DNA of 64,000 nt from Streptomyces sp. NBC_01750 (GTDB lineage Bacteria > Actinomycetota > Actinomycetes > Streptomycetales > Streptomycetaceae). A program made the translations under genes and the position numbers. The DNA is taken from positions 1,924,001-1,988,000 of the forward strand of contig NZ_CP109137.1 of the NCBI RefSeq assembly GCF_035918095.1, written 5' to 3'. Below, one piece after another: positions 16,976 to 25,463 of this stretch (positions within the stretch are counted from its first letter, which is position 1; every line of letters begins with the position of its first letter). A model generated the notes under the pieces. That model did not search any database. It was not told where the DNA came from and worked only from the letters and a program-made list of their open reading frames with translations.

Positions 16976-17358
16976 ACTTCCTTGAGTACTCCGGCCACCA
17001 TCGCGAAGTCGTTGTCCACATGGAGGACGGTATGCCCGTGGTGGACCGCGGTCGCACACACCAACAGGTCGATCGCTCCTGCCGCGCGATGCTGACCCCG
17101 CTGGGTCAGTTTGTACTGGGCGGTGTCGACCCAACGCCAGGCATTCTTCGGAACGGGAGAGAGATGGCAGAGTGCGTCCAACTCCTCCGCGAGCTCGTCC
17201 CGGTGGGGCGGGCTGGTTGCCGAGTAGAGAAATTCGGCGCGTGCCGGCTCGCAGAGGTGGAACACCCCGGCGGCGATGTGCCCCTCCCAGGGCGGCAATG
17301 CTCCGGGGGTGCGGAACAGGTGCCACAGGGCGGAGGTGTCAAGCAGGTATGTGATCAC
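16951..17358 (-). CDS. vapC: VapC-type PIN-domain toxin
   Basis: A 135-residue PIN ribonuclease. The acidic residues are visible: Asp7 (MITYLLDTSALWHLF), Glu in ARAEFLY, Asp in GAIDLLVCATAVHHGHTVLH, and Asp in VDNDFAMVAG. The family cleaves RNA, often tRNA. The start is GTG 17358, overlapping the antitoxin stop as GTGA, so the pair is translationally coupled. Confidence 0.92.
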   Translation of the reverse strand: MITYLLDTSALWHLFRTPGALPPWEGHIAAGVFHLCEPARAEFLYSATSPPHRDELAEELDALCHLSPVPKNAWRWVDTAQYKLTQRGQHRAAGAIDLLVCATAVHHGHTVLHVDNDFAMVAGVLKEVQQRDVRA

Positions 17359-17588
17359 TCGAAGGCCTCGCGTCGGGCACGCTTGCCTGCGTCATGCGCC
17401 GCCGCGGCCTGCTCGAACTCGCCACGCGCACCGCGCGCGGCCAGCTTCTCGGCGGCATCGAGCCGCTTGATCCGTGCCACGTAGTCCCGCAGGGCCGCGT
17501 TGACCGTCTCCTTCTTCGTCGTGACACCCATCAGCCGCATGGCCTCGGCGAGTGCCTCGTCATCGAGATCAATCTGTGTGACGGACAT
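17355..17588 (-). CDS. vapB: VapB-type antitoxin
   Basis: A 77-residue protein. The N-terminal ribbon-helix-helix (SVTQIDLDDEALAEAMRLMG, then TTKKETVNAALRDYVARI) binds DNA; the acidic/basic C-terminal helix should wrap the PIN toxin. ATG 17588 is preceded by GGAGGTGCTCG. It is followed directly by vapC. A 7-bp inverted repeat lies just upstream and is the likely autoregulatory operator. Confidence 0.9.
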   Translation of the reverse strand: MSVTQIDLDDEALAEAMRLMGVTTKKETVNAALRDYVARIKRLDAAEKLAARGARGEFEQAAAAHDAGKRARREAFE

Positions 17589-17607
17589 CGAGCACCTCCA
17601 GCATCCA

Positions 17608-17632
17608 TGATGTATGCCATCAAAGTACATCA
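17608..17632. promoter_or_regulatory. vapBC operator (inverted repeat)
   Basis: Perfect 7-bp arms TGATGTA and TACATCA are separated by 11 bases, 20-44 bp upstream of the vapB start. This is a typical place for ribbon-helix-helix binding by VapB or the VapBC complex. Confidence 0.6.
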
Positions 17633-17639
17633 CCAACAT

Positions 17640-18157
17640 TGGAGCGCGCCACCGCTTAGGACCGCCTGCCGGAGGTGGTGGGGTGAGGTCAGGGCAGTTC
17701 CCTGTACGCGCCGTTGCCCAGTGGGTATCAACCGACGCAGTCCTGCGGGGGGAAAGCCCTGCCCTGCAACGGTCCCTTATTCCGGCCTGACCTGAAGGTC
17801 AGCCTTGGAACTGTTGAGGTCGCATGCTGAGGTGTCGCCCATTCGCGGCTGAAGCCCGCAGCTCAATGACGCTGAGTGAGCAGTCAGGGGGCGACCTGAT
17901 CATCCCCTCGACAAGCGCAACGGCAAGGCGCCCAGCGTCGCCAGCATTCGCCCTCGGCCGCACCCTTTGGCCGTGGGACCGCCGGCCCTCCCCGCCAGGC
18001 CGAACGTCACTGGTCGCCGGAGCGGCGCAGTGCTGTCATGGGTAGGGAAGACGGCGTGGACGAGCACGGCAGGGCCGCGGAGGCCGGCGCGCCGCGTCGT
18101 CCGCCCGGGCAGTCCGACCGCGGCTGCCTCGTCGCAATGCGGAGGAGGGCCGATGCC
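17640..18157. other. Intergenic stretch with one box
   Basis: Apart from the box at 17975-17988 I see only a small hairpin, TGACC-TGAA-GGTCA (17788-17801). No coding frame with family resemblance and a start site was found. Confidence 0.45.
17975..17988. promoter_or_regulatory. DosR-like box (GGGACCGCCGGCCC)
   Basis: An exact GGGNC-N4-GNCCC match 169 bp upstream of the CBS-BON gene at 18158. The distance is longer than at most targets. Confidence 0.45.
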
Positions 18158-18802
18158 ATGCTGCACCGCCGCACGGTCGGCGACGTGATGACCGAGGAGG
18201 TCGTCACCCTTCGCCCCAACACACCGATCCAGGAGGTCGCCGCCCTGCTGGACGCGAACGACATCGTCGCGGCCCCGGTCGTCGACGAGGTTGGCGCCCC
18301 CATCGGCGTCGTGTCCGCGTCCGACATGCTGCGGCACGAGACCGGCATGCCCGATCCGCAGGGGCGGCACGGGAACGACGAGCGCGCCTGGGGCAAGGCC
18401 CGGGCCCGGACCGCGGGCGCGCTCATGAGCAGCCCCGTCTTCACCGCCCGCGCCGACTGGACGATCCCCCGGGCCGCGCGGGAACTCCGCAGTCGCCACG
18501 TCAAGCAACTGCCGGTGGTCGGCGACGACGGGCTCCTCACCGGCATCGTCAGCCGCAGCGACCTGCTCGACGCCTTCATCCGCTCCGACGTCGAGATCCG
18601 CAGCGAGGTCGAGCAGGACGTCCTGGGACGCATCCTCGGCCTGGACGAAGGCACCGTCGCGGTCGAGGTCCACGACGGGGTCGTCACCCTGCGGGGCCAC
18701 GTTCCGGAACCGCGTCTCGTCCCAGTGGTCGTGGGCCTCTGCCAGGGCGTCGACGGCGTCGTCGCCGTGGACGCCCACCTCGCCGCCACCCGACAGGGCT
18801 AG
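18158..18802 (+). CDS. CBS-CBS-BON protein
   Basis: A 214-residue protein. CBS 1 (~4-60) has RRTVGDVMTEEVVTLRPNTP; CBS 2 (~85-140) has HVKQLPVVGDDGLLTGIVSR. A BON domain (~150-210) has VAVEVHDGVVTLRGHVPEPR. CBS pairs sense adenine nucleotides and BON domains bind membranes or other macromolecules. ATG 18158 was chosen because GGAGGAGGG lies just upstream and all relatives start M-x-HRxV. Confidence 0.9.
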   Translation: MLHRRTVGDVMTEEVVTLRPNTPIQEVAALLDANDIVAAPVVDEVGAPIGVVSASDMLRHETGMPDPQGRHGNDERAWGKARARTAGALMSSPVFTARADWTIPRAARELRSRHVKQLPVVGDDGLLTGIVSRSDLLDAFIRSDVEIRSEVEQDVLGRILGLDEGTVAVEVHDGVVTLRGHVPEPRLVPVVVGLCQGVDGVVAVDAHLAATRQG

Positions 18803-18959
18803 CTAGCCCTGTCGTCAAACTCCCGCCCCTCGGGGCCTGCCCGGCCCTCGGGAGACTGGTGGCCTCGCATGGGCGCGCTTCCTTGCAGGTTGCCCGTCTC
18901 ATCCGTGGGTGCCAGCTCCCCGCGACACAGCTTTCCGGCCGCACCGACGGCCGTTGGTA

Positions 18960-19829
18960 TCAGTCGTGCGGTACGACCGCGACGGGGGCCACGGAGTGGT
19001 GCAGAACCCCGTGAGTGACAGCGCCGATGTGGGTGTCGATCCGCGAGCGGCGGTTCCGGCGTCCCACCACGACCAGCCGGGCGTCGCGGGATGCCTCGGC
19101 CAGATCTTGCGCCGCCCGTCCCTGGCTGCTCCGACGGAAGACGGGTACGGCGGGGTACTTCTCCGTCCAGGGCGCGAGCGCGTCGTCAAGCGCCTGCTGC
19201 CGCTCCTGCCCGATGTCGGCCAACAACGTCGGCAGGAGGCCCGCCATGTCGGGCCCGTGCACAGCAGGCATTTGCCAGCTGTGCAGCACGTGCAGGCGGC
19301 AGCCGTATCGTTCGGCTGCGGTGAAGGCGAACTCGATCGTCTCGTCGCTCGGCGGGTACACGTCCAGTCCCAGGAGGACATCACCGGCCGGCCGAGAGTT
19401 CCCGGGCGCCGGGGCGTTGTGAGCACGTACGAGGATGGCCGGACGCCGCATCCGGGCGAGCACCGCCAGGGATACGGACCCGGCGAGGAAGCCGACCAGT
19501 CCACTCAGACCGCGCGAGCCCAGCACAAGCAGGTCTGATTCGTCTCCGGCGGCGCACAGAGCGTCGGCCGAGTCACCCGGGACCCACGCGGTCACCACGC
19601 TCAGTCCGCAGTGGCGGCGCCGCAGACGCCGCTCCGTGATTCGCAGGGTCCGCTGCCCCCATCCACGTGCTGTCGCCGGATCGACACGTGCGCGGCGTTC
19701 TTCGTCCTTGCTCCACACGTGCAGGAGCTTCAGCGGAATCCCGCGCCGTAGCGCCTCCTCGGCCGCCCAGTCGACGGCGGCCAGGCTTTCTCGGGATCCG
19801 TCGAAGCCGACGGTGACAGTGCGGGACAT
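18960..19829 (-). CDS. Universal stress protein, two UspA domains
   Basis: A 289-residue tandem Usp. Domain 1 starts MSRTVTVGFDGSRESLAAVD and carries an intact nucleotide signature GSRGLSGLVGFLAGS. Domain 2 starts near residue 152 (DVLLGLDVYPPSDETIEFAF) and ends HGVLHHSVAPVAVVPHD. ATG 19829 follows AGGGAG. Two boxes 20 bp apart lie 73 bp upstream, with a further pair beyond them, the richest box array in the window. Confidence 0.93.
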   Translation of the reverse strand: MSRTVTVGFDGSRESLAAVDWAAEEALRRGIPLKLLHVWSKDEERRARVDPATARGWGQRTLRITERRLRRRHCGLSVVTAWVPGDSADALCAAGDESDLLVLGSRGLSGLVGFLAGSVSLAVLARMRRPAILVRAHNAPAPGNSRPAGDVLLGLDVYPPSDETIEFAFTAAERYGCRLHVLHSWQMPAVHGPDMAGLLPTLLADIGQERQQALDDALAPWTEKYPAVPVFRRSSQGRAAQDLAEASRDARLVVVGRRNRRSRIDTHIGAVTHGVLHHSVAPVAVVPHD

Positions 19830-19902
19830 GGCTGGCTCCCTGGAGGAATAGGGGGACGGGCCGACGTCTCCCACAGTGGTCGACCCTTGCCGCTCTGCTC
19901 AG

Positions 19903-19936
19903 GGGCCACAGGTCCCTGCCCGGGGCCGGTGGGCCC
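19903..19936. promoter_or_regulatory. Tandem DosR-like boxes, 20 bp apart
   Basis: GGGCCACAGGTCCC (19903-19916) and GGGCCGGTGGGCCC (19923-19936) both match GGGNC-N4-GNCCC exactly. They start 20 bp apart, two helical turns, and end 73 bp before the Usp start at 19829. Confidence 0.65.
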
Positions 19937-20033
19937 GGGACGGCACCTGCGCTCCCACGAAGAGCCCCTCCCGCCGCGACCGAGTCGTCAGCGGGGACTG
20001 TCCCGATCGGGCGGCGGTGCCAGGCGGGCATCC

Positions 20034-20069
20034 CGGCCGAACGGGTCCGCATGCCGGGCCGACCGGCCC
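20034..20069. promoter_or_regulatory. Second tandem box pair
   Basis: CGGCCGAACGGGTC (20034-20047, degenerate) and GGGCCGACCGGCCC (20056-20069, exact). They lie between the adhE remnant and the Usp at 19829, about 205 bp upstream of the latter. Confidence 0.45.
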
Positions 20070-20129
20070 TCGTCGAACAGCTCCCGGCTCCGTGAGATCG
20101 AAGGACCCGAGGGCGGCCGGAGCGGCCGT

Positions 20130-20270
20130 GTGCTGGTCCAGGGCGGCGACCGACGCCTTGGCGACGATGTGGTCTACCTGCTCCTGGGTGAGAGGTTCGA
20201 AGTCGGCGAGTGCCTTCGAGGCGTTGTCCACCAGCCGGTTCACGGCGATGACCGTGTCGGAAGGGGGGTC
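20130..20270 (-). pseudogene. AdhE-type aldehyde/alcohol dehydrogenase, N-terminal remnant
   Basis: The minus-strand frame reads NRLVDNASKALADFEPLTQE, then QVDHIVAKASVAALDQHT, which closely resembles the first helices of the CoA-dependent aldehyde dehydrogenase domain of AdhE. The similarity stops after ~45 residues and the catalytic cysteine region is absent. AdhE ferments acetyl-CoA to ethanol under anoxia, so this is a relic of a hypoxic gene. Confidence 0.65.
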
Positions 20271-20446
20271 CTCGGGCGGCCAATGTCCCTGCGCGGGCGG
20301 CGCGGGCCATGGGGGCGAACGGACCACTCCACGCCGCCAACAGTCCTTCGGGATCCGGCTGTTCATATCCGTTCCCGGGAACAGCGGCAGGGGACAAAGC
20401 CAGTGCAGTGCGCCCTTGCCGCCGGCGAGGGCTGTATGGCGCGCAC

Positions 20447-20464
20447 AGGGGCCAACAGGCCCCT
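20447..20464. promoter_or_regulatory. DosR-like box within an 18-bp inverted repeat
   Basis: AGGGGCC-AACA-GGCCCCT has perfect 7-bp arms around a 4-base centre. It is the most symmetrical box here. It lies 80 bp before ATG 20545 and upstream of the divergent adhE remnant. Confidence 0.65.
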
Positions 20465-20544
20465 GGGAGCGCCCCGGGGCCTTCGGAACAGTAAAGGCGG
20501 CACTGGGCACGGAGCCCGTTGACGACAGACAAAGGGGGTGTGCC

Positions 20545-20739
20545 ATGGCGGGGTTGCTTTCCATCGGCGCCATCACTTCGATCGGTTTCGGCGCCATCCT
20601 CACCTTCGCCGTGGACTGGCAATGGCGCAGCGCCGACCGGCCGCTCGTCGGACTGATCATGATGGCCGTCGGGGCCATCGCGCTCGCTGCCGCCACGAGC
20701 GCGGACCGCCGGGGCAGCGGGACGGGGAAATCGCCCTGA
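20545..20739 (+). CDS. Small two-helix membrane protein (DUF6458-like)
   Basis: A 64-residue protein with two hydrophobic helices (LLSIGAITSIGFGAILTFAV at ~4-23 and PLVGLIMMAVGAIALAAATS at ~33-52) separated by DWQWRSADR. The layout resembles the DUF6458 family of short actinobacterial membrane proteins. Its function is unknown. ATG 20545 has AAAGGGGG upstream and the box at 20447 is well placed to control it. A broken CBS-BON gene follows two bases later. Confidence 0.7.
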   Translation: MAGLLSIGAITSIGFGAILTFAVDWQWRSADRPLVGLIMMAVGAIALAAATSADRRGSGTGKSP

Positions 20740-20741
20740 GC

Positions 20742-21215
20742 ATGCTCGACGTGGGTGCGGACCACCCACGGCGGACATCGCCGAACGCTCCTCACGAGCC
20801 ACGTACCCGGGTCCACGCCTCGCCGCGCCACGGGATCCGGCGTCTCTTGCGCAGATGGTGGCGTCCGGCCGCCAAGGCCGAAACCAAAGCGCACGCTCGC
20901 ATGGCAAGCGCGCTGCTGACCGCTCCCGCCGTCACCGTGCGGGTGGACGCCACGATTTCCGAAGCGCCCGATGACGCCATCGGCCGGGCGATCGTCAAGG
21001 ACGTGATCGAGGACAGTCTTTGAATCGCCCCCCAGGCGATCGATGTGTCCGTCGCGCACGGTGTCATCACTCCGTCCGGCGAGTTGAAACGGCGGAGAAT
21101 GAAGGCGGTCGCCTTTCGGATGACCGAGTGGGTCGACGGCGTGGCGGCCAGTCATCTACGGACTGACCTACGCCGTCGACGACCGCGACGTACGCACGGC
21201 AAATCCGGCTGCAGT
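20742..21215 (+). pseudogene. CBS-BON protein, deleted and interrupted
   Basis: From ATG 20742 a frame gives HARMASALLTAPAVTVRVDA, the start of a second CBS repeat, then jumps to PDDAIGRAIVKDVIEDSL and a TGA. Beyond the stop, BON-like residues continue (IDVSVAHGVITPSGELKRR, RMTEWVDGVAA). About 45 codons of CBS 2 are missing, as is CBS 1, and the frame breaks again near 21110. Confidence 0.7.
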
Positions 21216-21352
21216 GGGGCGTGGGCGGCAGGGCCACAGGCAGTGGCCAGCACATGGTCAATGAGCGCCCGGCCACCTTGCGACCTGGGGTTCCGTCGCC
21301 CGCGAGAGCGGTGGAGACCCACACCAAGGGGCGTGCATCCGTCCCGCGTTGT

Positions 21353-21366
21353 GGACCGAAGGTCCC
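21353..21366. promoter_or_regulatory. DosR-like box (GGACCGAAGGTCCC)
   Basis: The core GGACC-GAA-GGTCC is perfectly symmetrical. It lies 130 bp upstream of the hibernation-factor gene at 21497. Confidence 0.5.
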
Positions 21367-21496
21367 TCCTGAGTGGCCGAACAGCCCGCGAAACCCAGGT
21401 GGCCAGGTACTGGTGGGCCCGGGGCTGGGGCCGGACGGCACTGACCTCGGACGGCGGGCGGAAGCAAGGCTGGGGACGACCAAGAAGGAGTCTTCC

Positions 21497-22294
21497 ATGA
21501 ACCGTCTCAAGTCCAGTCCGATCGTCGATGTCCTGGTGAACAGCCGTGGGCCAGTACCCGAGGGCGCATCCGAGTACGCCCAGGAGAAGGTGCTTGCGGC
21601 GATCGCGCACGTGAGTTCGCCGGTCCTGGCCGTTCGGGCGCAGCTCACCCAGGCGGCCAATCCGTCGGCGAGCCGTCCGGCCACAGCTCAGGCGGTGGTG
21701 GACGTGAACGGGCACCCGGTGCGCGCTCACGTTGCCGCGGACACGATGTTCGAGGCGGTCGACCTCCTGCAAGACCGGCTGACCGCACGACTGGCCCGTA
21801 CCCGGCGGCACATCGGCCCGGAGCACCGCGGCGGCCCGGCCGCCGAGGGGACGTCGCGGGAGAGCCGCCGTCACGGGCACTACCCCGACCGGCAGCAGCC
21901 GCCGACCGAGGAACGTCGCATCGTGCGGCACAAGTCGTTCAGTGTGGGCTGGCAGACGCCCGAGGACGCCGTCATCGACCTGGAGTCCATGAGCTACGAC
22001 TTCTGGTTGTTCACCGACATGACGTCGGGACGTGACAGCGTCGTCTACCGCGACGGCCGTACCGGCCGGCATCGCGTGGCTTCGGTCGGCGCGGGCAGCC
22101 CGGCACACGAAGCCGGACCCCTTTTGAGTGTGAGTTCGGCTCCGGTGCCCGAGTGCAGCGTCGACGAGGCCGTCCAGCGTATGCGTCTCACCGGACTTCC
22201 GTTCGTCTTCTTCTCCGACTCCGCCACCGGCCGGGGACGCGTGCTTTACCACAGGTACGACGGCAACTACGGGTTGATCACTCCCGCCCGGTAG
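21497..22294 (+). CDS. hpf: Ribosome hibernation-promoting factor, long form with two C-terminal modules
   Basis: A 265-residue protein. Residues ~9-103 form an S30AE/HPF-like N-domain (PIVDVLVNSRGPVPEGASEY ... VNGHPVRAHVAADTMFEAVD). Two S30AE_C-type dimerisation modules follow: RIVRHKSFSVGWQTPEDAVI at ~142, and CSVDEAVQRMRLTGLPFVFF ending in YHRYDGNYGLITPAR. Usual long HPF has one such module, so the duplication is notable. These factors silence ribosomes as dimers in dormancy. ATG 21497 follows AAGGAG. Confidence 0.88.
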   Translation: MNRLKSSPIVDVLVNSRGPVPEGASEYAQEKVLAAIAHVSSPVLAVRAQLTQAANPSASRPATAQAVVDVNGHPVRAHVAADTMFEAVDLLQDRLTARLARTRRHIGPEHRGGPAAEGTSRESRRHGHYPDRQQPPTEERRIVRHKSFSVGWQTPEDAVIDLESMSYDFWLFTDMTSGRDSVVYRDGRTGRHRVASVGAGSPAHEAGPLLSVSSAPVPECSVDEAVQRMRLTGLPFVFFSDSATGRGRVLYHRYDGNYGLITPAR

Positions 22295-22489
22295 AACCCC
22301 CGCGGAACAGCAGCCACACCGCAGCGTCGCCCTCCGCAGCCGTGCTCCCACCGCCTTCGGCGTGAGGCGGCCGACTGCCCCACCGCGCGATTCACAGCCG
22401 CCTCGGACACGGCCGTCCCGGCCACGGAAGGGCGGGTGGGCGCACCCATACCCACGCCAGGCCGTCGTGCCGGGCCCCAACCTCACAAC

Positions 22490-22702
22490 TCCCGTGGCGC
22501 CGCGACTTCCCCGGCATCGAGGTGAAGCCAGTGCCTCGTGGGCCATGCCCAGGACCACCTCGTCGATGCCTCGAAGGACGCCTCCTTGCTGGTCGTCGGA
22601 CGCCGCATACGCCGCTCGGCGATCGGCACACACATCGGACCCGTCACACGAGCGGTGCTGCGCCGCGCGACCGCCCCCGTGGCGGTCGTCCCGCACAACT
22701 GA
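22490..22702 (+). pseudogene. Universal stress protein, C-terminal remnant
   Basis: The frame from ~22535 reads LVGHAQDHLVDASKDASLLV, then VGRRIRRSAIGTHIGPVTRA, and ends VAVVPHN before TGA 22700-22702, exactly like Usp domain 2. A slightly different frame just upstream gives DFPGIEVKPV, the preceding strand. The first ~220 residues are missing. Confidence 0.75.
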
Positions 22703-23660
22703 CCTTCCCCACCGCGTTCTCCAACTGAGCGCACCGCGGCGCACTCGCCTCCCGTCGGTCCGCGCGAGGGCAGGGTTTCGGCCCGGAAGCACCACCACGG
22801 CGCTTCCGGGCCCTCCTGCGTTCCACATTCGGCCGCTACCCGAACTTTTCCGCACACCGAGGCTCTGCGCTGCCGGCGCAGACGGCATGCACATCCGCCA
22901 CCGCACGGCACCGATGCCGCCCCGTCCGAAGGGCGGAACGGCAGTGGGCCGGGTCCGTGGAGAACACGGGTCGCTGGGGCACGGTGAGGATGACGGAGCC
23001 CGGCGTGCGGGTCGGGACAAGCGCCCAAGGCCCTTGCCGTCCCCCCAACTCGTGCGCTTGTCGGGTAGCAATGCGGTGCTTCGCCGTCGGCGAGGTGAGG
23101 GGGCACTGCAGGGTGTCGGACAGACGGCTGGGAGGCGCATCGAGATCACGCGTGCGAGGGACAGTCGGACAGCCTGGTGCCGAGCATGGGCTCGCATCCG
23201 CAGGCCGACAGCGAAAGGCGTTACTGAGGGTGACTCCGCGGGGCCGTTTTCGTTCGGACCGCTTCAGGCGCCCAGCGCTCTCGTCTGCTCCCGCTCGGGT
23301 ACCGATGCCGGAGGCGAGCAGCCCGCGAAGGTGACCTGCTCTCCGGCGTCTCCGGACGACCACACAGCACCCGCCGATCCACCCCCAGAACGGGCACACG
23401 AGACGGGGTCGCGGATCCACTACCGACGCCCTGCGTCCCCTGTACGTCCCCTCGATCTTGAATTCGAGCCCGACAGAGGCAGTCCCTCCAGCCAGCAACG
23501 ACCTTGATCGCCCACATCATCGCAGGCCAGAGTCCTCTACTCCACGAGGAACAGGAGCTGCACTACGCTCCAAAGCCGTGAGCAGCGGATTCTCTCCTTT
23601 GAGCCCGAGTTCGCGCCCCAACACTGGGACGTTTCTGCAGGTCAGGGCACTACTGGAGTG
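22703..23660. other. Gene-poor interval up to the second att-like repeat
   Basis: About 960 bases with no gene I can support. Long frames exist on both strands, but their composition is arginine/proline-rich and matches no family I recognise. No box of the 14-bp type is found. Confidence 0.5.
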
Positions 23661-23740
23661 GGGCGGGTGGGACTCGAACCCACGGCCGACGGATTATGAG
23701 TCCTTTGGGGATCTTGGCGGCCCTTGTAAATCTACGCCGA
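23661..23740. repeat. Direct repeat copy 2: tRNA-Met 3' half (att-like site)
   Basis: Same orientation and content as 11837-11916: tRNA-Met from the anticodon arm to the acceptor end on the minus strand, without a 5' half. The next ~150 bases also resemble the flank of copy 1 with an insertion, e.g. GATCGCGCC and CTCCGCGCAGC. Two element ends therefore seem to lie in tandem. Confidence 0.7.
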
Positions 23741-24194
23741 TCCACAACGTTTTGGCAGGTCAGATGGGGCGAGCCGTTGTCGGTGCTGATTCGTCTTTGT
23801 CGGTCTGTTCCTGTCCTTGTGTCCTGACCGCGTCCTGACCGCGTCCCGGTTGGACAGATTCGAAGTGCACGAGAGCGATCGCGCCGGCTCGGCAAAGGGG
23901 CTCGAACCTCCGCGCAGCTGATGCCCCTTCCAACGCGCAGAGGCTCCGCCCGCGGATCCGGGGGGCGGAGGCTCGTGGCCATTACCGCGCCAGAACGTCT
24001 GCGCGCAGCCTACGTCCGCCTCGGGAGCGGCTCCTTCAGTCCTTATCGCACGTGTGGCATCGCGACCCGACCGGCAGGTGGTCGATCTACGTCGGGGAGC
24101 GACTCGACAGGGCATGCCGCTACGTCAGTGCACAAGCCTTGCCGCTGCAAGCATGCGGCCAGTCGGCCGTACCGGTGGTTGGCGCGGCCTGGTG
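23741..24194. other. Non-coding flank of att-like repeat with short tandem repeats
   Basis: No gene is recognised. GTCCTGACCGC occurs twice head to tail (23821-23842) and is followed by a partial third copy. Such arm-type repeats often flank attP sites of tyrosine integrases. No integrase gene is visible. Confidence 0.45.
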
Positions 24195-25463
24195 TCAGTT
24201 GCGTGGGTGGGTCTCGTACATGCGTACTGCGACGAGGAGGCCGGAGGCTGCGGTGAGGGCGGCGATGGCCCAGATGGCGGTGGTGAGGCTGAAGGCGTCG
24301 GCGAGGACTCCGGCGAGGAGGGCGCCGACGGCGAAGCCGCCGTCGCGCCACAGGCGGTAGACGCCGACGGCGCGGGCGCGCCAGGCGGGGTGGGCGACGT
24401 CGCCGATGACGGCGAGCAGGGTGGGGTAGACCAGGGCGGTGCCGACGCCGAGGAGGACTTGGGCGGTGGCCCAGACACCGAAGGTGGTACCGGCGGCGAC
24501 GACTGCGATGGCGGCGGCCTGCAGCAGCATCCCCGCGGTGATCAGGTGTTTGCGGCCGATGTGGTCGGACCACCAGCCGGTGAGCATCTGCCCGGCGCCC
24601 CAGACGGCGGGGTAGAGGGCGGCGAGGATGCCGATCTGGGCGATCGAGAGGCCGTGCGCGGCGAACAGGAGGGGGAAGATGCCCCAGGCGAGGGCGTCGT
24701 TGAGGTTGTTGACCATGCCGGCCTGGCTGGCGGCGGACAGGGCCTTGTCGCGAAGGCTGGTGAGGCGCGCGATCTGGCTCGTGGTCAGTTCCCCGTCGTG
24801 CTCGCTGCCCGTGGGACTGACGTGGCGGGCGGCTTCGAAGCGGGCGTGGTCGCGGGTCTCGCGTACCGCGAAGGTGGACAGGCCCAGGGCCAGGACGAGA
24901 TAGGCGGCACCGAGCAGGAACGGCTCGGGTCGCAGTCCGGCGTGTTCGGCGATGGCGCCGGTGGCCATGGCGGTTGCGGCGACGGCGGCATAGCCGGCGG
25001 CCTCGTTGAAGCCCATGGCCAGGCCGCGTCGTTCGGGGCCGACCAGGTCGATCTTCATGATGACCGTGGTGGACCAGGTCAGTCCCTGGTTGACGCCGAG
25101 CAGGATGTTGGCGGCGATGATCCAGCCCCAGGTCGGCCCCCAGGCGAGCATGGCCGGTATCGGCAGGGCGATCAGCCACCCGGCGATCAGTACTGGTTTG
25201 CGGCCGAAGCGGTCCGACCAGGTGCCGGCGAAGAAGTTGGTGACGGCCTTGGTGGCGCCGAAGGCGAGGATGTAGGTCAGCGCGGAGGTGTAGGCGGACA
25301 GGTGGAAGACGTCGTCGGCCAACAGCGGCAGGACGGTGCGTTCCTGGCCGAGCATGCCGCCGACCAGGGCGTTGACGGCGACGAGCAGGCTGAACTGGGC
25401 CAGGTTGGCGCGCAGTCCGAGACGTATGCCCGAGCCGGTCTCACCGGTGGCGTGGGTGGTCAC
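24195..25463 (-). CDS. MFS transporter of the persulfide module
   Basis: A 422-residue, 12-helix transporter. The MFS signature between helices 2 and 3 is present (GTWSDRFGRKPVLIAGW), with its half-repeat later (GWWSDHIGRKHLITAGM). The start is GTG 25463, overlapping the stop of the MBL-rhodanese gene as GTGA. Coupling to a persulfide dioxygenase suggests export of sulfite or another sulfur product; this is inference from context only. Confidence 0.85.
   Translation of the reverse strand: MTTHATGETGSGIRLGLRANLAQFSLLVAVNALVGGMLGQERTVLPLLADDVFHLSAYTSALTYILAFGATKAVTNFFAGTWSDRFGRKPVLIAGWLIALPIPAMLAWGPTWGWIIAANILLGVNQGLTWSTTVIMKIDLVGPERRGLAMGFNEAAGYAAVAATAMATGAIAEHAGLRPEPFLLGAAYLVLALGLSTFAVRETRDHARFEAARHVSPTGSEHDGELTTSQIARLTSLRDKALSAASQAGMVNNLNDALAWGIFPLLFAAHGLSIAQIGILAALYPAVWGAGQMLTGWWSDHIGRKHLITAGMLLQAAAIAVVAAGTTFGVWATAQVLLGVGTALVYPTLLAVIGDVAHPAWRARAVGVYRLWRDGGFAVGALLAGVLADAFSLTTAIWAIAALTAASGLLVAVRMYETHPRN

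Noticed and set aside
17788..17801. TGACC-TGAA-GGTCA inverted repeat as a further box
   Set aside because: It lacks the GGG/CCC ends of the other sites and is not at the usual distance from a start; more likely a small hairpin.
23821..23845. CRISPR-like short tandem repeats
   Set aside because: Units are 11 bp without spacers and number only two and a part; they fit integrase arm sites better.
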